Shown piece after piece: positions 17,698 through 21,975 of a DNA stretch of 21,975 bases. The number at the start of each line of letters is the position of its first letter. Position 1 is the first letter of the stretch. The position numbers and the translations under genes are program-made. Under the pieces are notes generated by a model. The model made no database searches, was not told the origin of the DNA, and was given only the letters and a program-made list of their open reading frames with translations. Source of the DNA: an uncultured Clostridium sp. (lineage in GTDB: Bacteria; Bacillota; Clostridia; Clostridiales; Clostridiaceae); NCBI GenBank assembly GCA_934746015.1, contig CAKVEW010000045.1, positions 1 through 21,975 of the forward strand. The letters run 5' to 3'.

Positions 17698-19170
17698 ATG
17701 ATAAAAATAATAGGTTTAGGACCAGGAGCACCAGATGCCTTAACTATTGGTGCGGTTAGGGCCTTAGAAGAAGGAAATAATATATATTTCAGAACTGAAA
17801 AACATCCAACTGTAGACTACTTAAAATCAAAGGTAGAAAATTTTAAAACATATGATCATTATTATGAGACTTCAGATAATTTTGATGAAGTTTATGAAAG
17901 TATAGCTAGTGACATAGTAAAAAATCATAAAGAGTTTGGAGAAATAGTTTATGCTGTTCCTGGACATCCGTTAGTAGCTGAAAAATCAGTGTTTAATCTT
18001 ATTAGCTTATGTGATAGTGAAAATATTAAATATGAGATAGTTCCAGCTGTAAGTTTTATTGATGCAATGATGGATGTGTTAAAAATAGATCCAATAGAAG
18101 GTTTAAAAGTTATCGATGCTTTCGATATAGGAAATCAAGTTTTAGATAAGAGAATTGGAACTATAATTACTCAAGTTTATAATCCTTTAATAGCATCAGA
18201 AGTAAAATTAAGATTACTAGATTATTATAATGATGATACAGAAATATACTTTGTTAGAGCTGCTGGTATAGATGGTGAAGAATCTATTAGAACTATACCT
18301 ATTTATGAGCTTGATATGCAAGAGGATATAGATTATTTAACTTCTATTTATATACCAAAGGATATGAATAATAAAAAGGATTTTAATGACTTAGTTGAAA
18401 TAATTGATACTTTAAGAGGGGAGAATGGCTGTCCTTGGGATATGGAACAAACACATGAAAGTATTAAGAATCAATTATTAGAAGAAGCTTATGAATTAGT
18501 AGATAGCATAAATAATGATGATATAGATGGAATTATAGAAGAACTTGGTGATGTTTTATTACATGTAGTATTCCATGCATCAATTGGCAAGGATGATGGA
18601 TATTTTAATATTTACGATGTAATTGGTTCTATATGTGATAAAATGATTTACAGGCATCCCCATGTTTTTGGAAGTTTAGAAGTTTCGAATAGTGATGCAG
18701 TTGTAGAAAATTGGGATGAGCTGAAGAAAAAAGAGAAAAATTACAATACTATTACCGATGAAATGAAGGCTATAGCTAATGCACTTCCAGCTTTAATTAA
18801 GGCCCATAAGGTTCAAAAGAAGGCGGCTAAAGTAGGCTTTGATTGGGATCGAGTGGAAGAGGCTGCTTTAAAGGTTGAAGAAGAGTTAAAAGAGGTATTA
18901 GATGTATATAAATCCAATAATAAGGAAAAAATAAAAGATGAAGTAGGGGACTTATTCTTTGCATCTGTTAATGTAGCAAGGCTTTTAAATATAGATGAAG
19001 AAGAAGCATTAAATTCAACTATCAAAAAATTTATAAATAGATTCTCTTTTATTGAAGAAGAAGCATTAAAAAATAATAGGAATTTGAGCGAAATGACATT
19101 AGAAGAGATGGATAAACTTTGGAATGAAGCAAAAAATAAAGAAATTAATAAAATAAAGAAGGATTTATAA
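17698..19170 (+). CDS. mazG: YabN/MazG fusion: SAM methyltransferase-like domain plus nucleoside triphosphate pyrophosphohydrolase
   Basis: A two-domain housekeeping enzyme of 490 residues. The N-terminal half (1-220) is a tetrapyrrole-methylase-like fold with the SAM-loop IIGLGPGAPDALT (4-16) and VYAVPGHPLVAEKSV (84-98); its substrate is unknown. The C-terminal half (227-490) is a duplicated MazG all-alpha NTP pyrophosphohydrolase, beginning with LRGENGCPWDMEQTHESI. The metal-binding EEAYE (262-266) and EELGD (281-285) define the active repeat. A second repeat carries EEELKEVLD and DEVGDLFF. MazG hydrolyses NTPs/dNTPs to NMPs and PPi, clearing aberrant nucleotides. The same fusion is known as YabN in Bacillus. 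AAGGAGAG precedes the ATG. Confidence 0.94.
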   Translation: MIKIIGLGPGAPDALTIGAVRALEEGNNIYFRTEKHPTVDYLKSKVENFKTYDHYYETSDNFDEVYESIASDIVKNHKEFGEIVYAVPGHPLVAEKSVFNLISLCDSENIKYEIVPAVSFIDAMMDVLKIDPIEGLKVIDAFDIGNQVLDKRIGTIITQVYNPLIASEVKLRLLDYYNDDTEIYFVRAAGIDGEESIRTIPIYELDMQEDIDYLTSIYIPKDMNNKKDFNDLVEIIDTLRGENGCPWDMEQTHESIKNQLLEEAYELVDSINNDDIDGIIEELGDVLLHVVFHASIGKDDGYFNIYDVIGSICDKMIYRHPHVFGSLEVSNSDAVVENWDELKKKEKNYNTITDEMKAIANALPALIKAHKVQKKAAKVGFDWDRVEEAALKVEEELKEVLDVYKSNNKEKIKDEVGDLFFASVNVARLLNIDEEEALNSTIKKFINRFSFIEEEALKNNRNLSEMTLEEMDKLWNEAKNKEINKIKKDL

Positions 19171-19263
19171 ATTTTTTGAAGAATAATATTATAGTGATTT
19201 ATACTATACTATAAAGAACTTATTGTAATAAATAGCTTTTATAACAAAAAAATCATAATGTTA

Positions 19264-19292
19264 TAGACTAGCACAAAAAGACGATATATAAT
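19264..19292 (+). promoter_or_regulatory. Probable promoter of the HU gene
   Basis: TAGACT (19264-19269), a 17-nt spacer and TATAAT (19287-19292) give 4/6 and 6/6 matches. It is the best promoter in the 203-nt gap after mazG, which otherwise shows only AT-rich sequence and short imperfect inverted repeats. Confidence 0.55.
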
Positions 19293-19373
19293 AAGAGAAT
19301 GTAGTTATAGTACATATTAACAGAAATAGTTAACTACTAAAATATATACGGGTTATTTAAGGAGGATGTAATT

Positions 19374-19649
19374 GTGAATAAAGCAGAATTAATCACTAGC
19401 ATGTCAGAAAAAAGTAAATTAACTAAGAAGGATGCTGAATTAGCGTTAAAAGCATTTATAGAAAGCGTTGAAGAAGCATTAGAAAATGGAGAAAAAGTTC
19501 AATTAGTTGGATTTGGTACTTTTGAGACTAGAGAAAGAGCAGCAAGAGAAGGAAGAAATCCAAGAACTAAAGAAACAATAAGCATTCCAGCTTCAACTGT
19601 TCCAGTATTTAAAGCAGGAAAAGAATTCAAAGAAAAAGTTAATAAATAG
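19374..19649 (+). CDS. hup: DNA-binding protein HU
   Basis: A nucleoid-associated dimer that bends DNA without strong sequence preference. The 91-residue protein is standard: N-terminal helices (MNKAELITSMSEKSKLTKKD), the dimer core VQLVGFGTFETRERAAREG, and the DNA-grasping arm GRNPRTKETISIPAS with the intercalating Pro in RNPRT. The start is GTG at 19374, with AAGGAGG 8 nt upstream. It has its own promoter and a strong terminator directly behind, as expected for a highly expressed monocistronic gene. In B. subtilis hbs lies elsewhere, so its place inside this block is a lineage difference. Confidence 0.97.
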   Translation: MNKAELITSMSEKSKLTKKDAELALKAFIESVEEALENGEKVQLVGFGTFETRERAAREGRNPRTKETISIPASTVPVFKAGKEFKEKVNK

Positions 19650-19656
19650 TATAAAT

Positions 19657-19684
19657 AGAACCCCAGTTTACTGGGGTTCTTTTA
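19657..19684 (+). terminator. HU gene terminator
   Basis: A perfect 10-bp stem AGAACCCCAG / CTGGGGTTCT (19657-19666 with 19671-19680), loop TTTA, is followed by TTTAAT. It is among the most GC-rich hairpins in the window. Confidence 0.9.
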
Positions 19685-19713
19685 ATAAAGAATAAGATTT
19701 AAGGAGGGGAAAT

Positions 19714-19974
19714 ATGAGATTAGATAAGTATCTTAAGGTTTCTAGAATTATTAAAAGAAGAACTGTAGCAAAAGAAGTATGTGAAGGTGAGAGAGTTTCT
19801 ATTAATGGAAAAACAGCTAAGCCTTCAACTGTAGTTAAAGAAGGAGACATTATAGAAATACAATTTGCTAATAGGTCTTTAAAGGCAAGGATTATAAATA
19901 TAGCTGAACATGTGAAAAAAGAAAATGCAAAAGAAATGTATGAGATAATAGAAGGCGAAGAAGATAAAGAATAA
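19714..19974 (+). CDS. rqcP: S4-domain protein RqcP (YabO), ribosome-associated quality control
   Basis: A small RNA-binding protein. In B. subtilis RqcP works with RqcH on obstructed 50S subunits, promoting poly-Ala tailing of stalled nascent chains. The S4 fold begins at residue 1 (MRLDKYLKVSRIIKRRTVAK) and includes VCEGERVSINGKTAKPS and VVKEGDIIEI. The 86-residue length and the absence of a long C-terminal extension fit RqcP rather than Hsp15. AAGGAGGGG precedes the ATG. It lies between HU and yabP, in the same relative order as B. subtilis yabO-yabP. Confidence 0.92.
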   Translation: MRLDKYLKVSRIIKRRTVAKEVCEGERVSINGKTAKPSTVVKEGDIIEIQFANRSLKARIINIAEHVKKENAKEMYEIIEGEEDKE

Positions 19975-19997
19975 ATATTATATCTCTTTCATATATT
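19969..19997 (+). promoter_or_regulatory. Candidate sigma-E promoter of yabP-yabQ
   Basis: GAATAAA (19969-19975), a 14-nt spacer and CATATATT (19990-19997) match the B. subtilis sigma-E consensus KMATATT-N14/15-CATACAHT at 5/7 and 7/8 positions. It overlaps the rqcP stop codon and lies 29 nt before yabP. yabP is a mother-cell gene in B. subtilis. Confidence 0.45.
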
Positions 19998-20025
19998 TTT
20001 ATAAAGAATATGTGGAGGAGATAAG

Positions 20026-20319
20026 ATGGAAAAGAAAAGCGAAAATAAACTAGAAGAGCCTAGAGGCAATATAGTTTTAGAAAATAGAAAAAAGTTAACG
20101 CTTACTGGGGTAGAAGAGGTTATAAGTTTTGATGATGAAAAAATTTTATTAAATACAAAATTAGGTTTTTTAACTATTAAGGGATCAGAATTAAAAATGA
20201 ATAAACTTGATGTTCAAAATGGTGATGTGATAATAGTTGGAAATGTGGCCTCAATAGTATATAGTAGTAAGGAAATAAAAAAAGAAAAAGAAAGTATAAT
20301 TTCTAGGTTGTTTAAGTAG
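20026..20319 (+). CDS. yabP: Sporulation protein YabP
   Basis: A 97-residue member of the YabP/YqfC family of mother-cell sporulation proteins; the molecular role is not established. The family core is evident: LTLTGVEEVISFDDEKILLN (24-43), TKLGFLTIKGSELKMNKLDV (44-63) and NGDVIIVGNVASIVYS (65-80). These give an all-beta-looking domain with no signal peptide. GTGGAGGAG is well placed before the ATG. yabQ begins 9 nt downstream, so the two are one operon as in B. subtilis. Confidence 0.92.
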   Translation: MEKKSENKLEEPRGNIVLENRKKLTLTGVEEVISFDDEKILLNTKLGFLTIKGSELKMNKLDVQNGDVIIVGNVASIVYSSKEIKKEKESIISRLFK

Positions 20320-20328
20320 GTAGATGAT

Positions 20329-20718
20329 ATGCCGTTATCTTTAGATGTTCAAATTGATATGTTAGTATATTCTATACTTTCTGGAATATTAGCTGGCATA
20401 CTATTTGATTTATATAATATAATACGAGGCTTTAGAATTCCTAAAATAATAGTAATAATTGAAGATATATTATTTTGGATTCTTACGGCTGTTATAGTAT
20501 TTACCTTTTTGCTATATACGAATTATGCATTCTTAGGCCCCTATGTATATATCTTTATGATTTTAACTTTAATTTTTTATTTGAAATTCATAAGCCCTAT
20601 AGTCTTTAAGATAGAGAAATATATAATTAGTAAAATTGCTAAAATTATTAGAATAATATTCAAAAATGCAGTTTATCCAATAAAGATAATATATTACAGC
20701 ATTTCTGGAAAAAAATGA
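20329..20718 (+). CDS. yabQ: Spore cortex biosynthesis protein YabQ
   Basis: An integral membrane protein of 129 residues with three clear TM helices (about 9-28, 41-63, 69-88) and a basic amphipathic C-terminal tail. The N-terminal SILSGILAGILFDLYNIIRGF matches the YabQ family, which in B. subtilis sits in the membranes around the forespore and is needed for the cortex. The ribosome binding site is weak (GTAGGTAGATGAT); with the 9-nt gap, translational coupling to yabP is likely. Function is inferred from the family and synteny. Confidence 0.88.
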   Translation: MPLSLDVQIDMLVYSILSGILAGILFDLYNIIRGFRIPKIIVIIEDILFWILTAVIVFTFLLYTNYAFLGPYVYIFMILTLIFYLKFISPIVFKIEKYIISKIAKIIRIIFKNAVYPIKIIYYSISGKK

Positions 20719-20759
20719 TATAAAAACTAGGAACATAAAAAAATATCTTGAATAAAATA

Positions 20760-20788
20760 TTTATAGTGTTTAAAATATATTGTATAAT
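20760..20788 (+). promoter_or_regulatory. Candidate divIC promoter
   Basis: TTTATA (20760-20765), a 17-nt spacer and a perfect TATAAT (20783-20788). Transcription would start near 20795, which bears on the choice of divIC start codon. Confidence 0.5.
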
Positions 20789-20811
20789 ATATTTTGAAGA
20801 GGGTGAGAGCA

Positions 20812-21090
20812 ATTAAAAAGCAACTAACTCTTAAAAGATTAATTATAGTTTTTATTTTTGTTATTTTTGTTGCCAATTATATCAAACAAGAAATTACAAT
20901 TAGAAGAATCCAAACAGACATTATTAATAGTCAAGAAGAATTACAAGAACTTAAGAATAAAAATAGTGAGTTAGAATCAAATCTTAAAAAAGCTAATGAA
21001 TCTAATGAATATCTTGAGAAACTTGCAAGAGAAAGACTAGGTATGATTAAAGATGGAGAAAAAGTTGTGAATTCTGAGCAACAAAATTAA
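20812..21090 (+). CDS. divIC: Septum formation initiator DivIC (FtsB-like)
   Basis: A bitopic divisome protein that, with FtsL and DivIB, activates septal peptidoglycan synthesis. It has a short basic N-terminus, a TM helix (about 9-24), an extracellular coiled coil (about 28-70) and the conserved C-terminal LARERLGMIKDGEKV. The start is unusual. The in-frame TTG at 20794 and GTG at 20803 have no usable ribosome binding site and lie at or next to the predicted transcription start. An ATT at 20812 sits 5 nt after GGTGA, the same geometry as glmU, and gives MKKQLTLKRL. I therefore place the start at this AUU codon, giving 92 residues; conventional annotation would choose 20794 (98 residues). 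The stop is at 21090. Confidence 0.85.
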   Translation: MKKQLTLKRLIIVFIFVIFVANYIKQEITIRRIQTDIINSQEELQELKNKNSELESNLKKANESNEYLEKLARERLGMIKDGEKVVNSEQQN

Positions 21091-21120
21091 AAAAATATGT
21101 TTTAGAACTATTTAAAAGAG

Positions 21121-21137
21121 GTTATTATTATAATAAC
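21121..21137. repeat. Perfect AT palindrome before yabR
   Basis: GTTATTATTATAATAAC is a 17-nt perfect hairpin (7-bp stem, TTA loop) in the 84-nt gap between divIC and the S1 gene. It has no U tail. It may be an operator or chance AT sequence. Confidence 0.3.
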
Positions 21138-21174
21138 ATATATTATTTAATTTTTAAGGAGGAATCTTTGTAAC

Positions 21175-21582
21175 ATGACCTTGATGGCAGGAAACATATT
21201 AGAAGGTACAGTGGTTAATATAACTAGTTTTGGAGCTTTCGTTGAAATAGAAGGAAAGACAGGGCTGGTTCACATTTCAGAAGTAGCAGATTCATTTGTT
21301 AAGGATATTAGAGAGCACCTTAATGAACAAGATAAGGTAAAAGTGAAGGTAATATCTATTGATGATAATGGTAAGATAAGCTTATCAATAAAGCAAGCAA
21401 ATGTACAAAAAAAATCAATTAAGCCTGTAGAAATAGATTGGGCCTCAGAAAACAAAAAAACTAGTACAAATGCAGGTAATTTCGAAGATATAATGTCAAG
21501 GTTCTTAAAAGACAGTGAAGAAAGAATGCAAGATGTTAAAAAGAAGCAAGATTTTAAATCTAAGGGTTCAAGAAAAAACTAA
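21175..21582 (+). CDS. yabR: S1-domain RNA-binding protein YabR
   Basis: A small ribosome-associated or general stress-type S1 protein of unclear function, homologous to B. subtilis YabR. The S1/OB fold spans residues 5-74 (GNILEGTVVNITSFGAFVEI, GLVHISEVADSFVKDI, KVKVKVISIDDNGKISLSI). A charged, probably disordered Lys/Glu-rich tail (75-135) follows, including an amphipathic stretch NFEDIMSRFLKDSEERM. The ATG at 21175 has AAGGAGG 12 nt upstream, a slightly long spacing; the ATG at 21184 would be too far away. It directly precedes the tRNA operon, as in B. subtilis. Confidence 0.92.
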   Translation: MTLMAGNILEGTVVNITSFGAFVEIEGKTGLVHISEVADSFVKDIREHLNEQDKVKVKVISIDDNGKISLSIKQANVQKKSIKPVEIDWASENKKTSTNAGNFEDIMSRFLKDSEERMQDVKKKQDFKSKGSRKN

Positions 21583-21628
21583 TAGCAGATAATTAAGGAC
21601 ATCATATAAATTTAATATATAAATCTAT

Positions 21629-21668
21629 ATAAAGGACTACTTTAATTATTAAGTAGTCCTTTATGATT
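21629..21668 (+). terminator. Terminator after yabR
   Basis: A perfect 14-bp stem (21629-21642 with 21651-21664) has an 8-nt loop and a T-rich 3' arm. It begins 46 nt after the yabR stop. It isolates the tRNA operon from upstream transcription. Confidence 0.85.
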
Positions 21669-21730
21669 TACAACAAAAAGAATTTACAAATAAAATTAAT
21701 TAATATCAAATAAAAAAACAAAAAAAGATG

Positions 21731-21759
21731 TTGACACTATATAAAACATAATATATAAT
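21731..21759 (+). promoter_or_regulatory. Consensus promoter of the tRNA operon
   Basis: TTGACA (21731-21736), exactly 17 nt, then TATAAT (21754-21759): a perfect sigma-A promoter, as usual for stable RNA. Transcription should begin near 21766. Confidence 0.92.
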
Positions 21760-21765
21760 TAATTT

Positions 21766-21783
21766 TGTCGCTGAGGGGCGACA
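21766..21783 (+). promoter_or_regulatory. Hairpin in the pre-tRNA 5' leader
   Basis: TGTCGC and GCGACA (21766-21771, 21778-21783) form a 6-bp stem with loop TGAGGG. It begins at the predicted first transcribed base and ends 10 nt before tRNA-Leu, so the leader is essentially a stable hairpin plus an A-rich linker. Confidence 0.5.
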
Positions 21784-21793
21784 GAAAAAATAT

Positions 21794-21880
21794 GCTGAAG
21801 TGGCGGAACAGGCAGACGCACAGGACTTAAAATCCTGCGGTAGCGATACCGTACCGGTTCGATTCCGGTCTTCAGCACCA
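21794..21880 (+). tRNA. tRNA-Leu(UAA)
   Basis: An 87-nt gene including the encoded CCA. Acceptor arms GCTGAAG and CTTCAGC pair fully. The anticodon stem CAGGA/TCCTG holds loop CTTAAAA with anticodon TAA (21828-21830), which reads UUA, the dominant Leu codon in this AT-rich genome. The long variable arm (CGGTAGCGATACCG region) marks a class II tRNA. The T arm is ACCGG-TTCGATT-CCGGT. It is separated by 21 nt from the next tRNA and co-transcribed with it. Confidence 0.97.
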
Positions 21881-21901
21881 AGCTAAATTCAACTTAATTA
21901 T

Positions 21902-21975
<74 letters not shown>

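Noticed and set aside
19189..19214. Inverted repeat TTATAGT/ACTATAA after mazG as a terminator
   Set aside because: The stem is only 7 AT-rich bp and no U tract follows.

Overview
The sequence is AT-rich, has strong AGGAGG/GAGGTGA-type ribosome binding sites and freely uses TTG and GTG starts. It carries a set of endospore genes (spoVG, spoVT, a spoVB-like gene, yabP, yabQ). This points to a spore-forming low-GC Firmicute, most probably Clostridium sensu stricto. The gene order is the ancient Firmicute block known from the Bacillus subtilis purR-spoVG-glmU-prs-pth-mfd-spoVT-yabM-yabN-yabO-yabP-yabQ-divIC-yabR-tRNA region. spoIIE would be expected just beyond the right edge, but that is inference from synteny. 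The window is therefore mostly conserved chromosomal core rather than a mobile or accessory island. I see no transposase, integrase, CRISPR array or phage gene.

Layout. 1-170 holds a cluster of hairpins that look like terminators of an off-window gene. punA (purine nucleoside phosphorylase) and murC (UDP-MurNAc:L-Ala ligase) lie on the minus strand, with a terminator behind murC. From 2848 everything is on the plus strand. First comes purR. spoVG follows behind a near-perfect sigma-H promoter and ends at a terminator. Then come glmU and prs, then a terminator. A self-contained three-gene cassette follows (OmpR-type regulator, sensor kinase, membrane-anchored HtrA-like/PDZ protein) and is closed by its own terminator. 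Next are pth-mfd, a PrsA-like lipoprotein foldase, spoVT, a spoVB-like flippase and the YabN/MazG fusion. HU (with terminator), rqcP, yabP-yabQ, divIC and the S1 protein YabR lead to a terminator. The window ends in a tRNA-Leu(UAA)/tRNA-fMet operon behind a consensus promoter; the fMet gene is cut two bases before its end.

How the genes work together. purR, prs and punA concern purine/PRPP metabolism. murC and glmU supply peptidoglycan precursors, and divIC serves the septum. pth, rqcP, YabR and the tRNAs serve translation and ribosome rescue. mfd couples repair to transcription. spoVG, spoVT, the spoVB-like gene, yabP and yabQ serve sporulation and spore envelope formation.

The most interesting points are these. 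(1) The HtrA-like protein of the two-component cassette has lost its catalytic His and Ser and looks like a pseudoprotease partnered with a sensor kinase. (2) A 14-bp stem appears to bury the Shine-Dalgarno sequence of the spoVB-like gene. (3) divIC seems to start at an AUU codon. All functional calls come from reading motifs and synteny by eye; no search was run.
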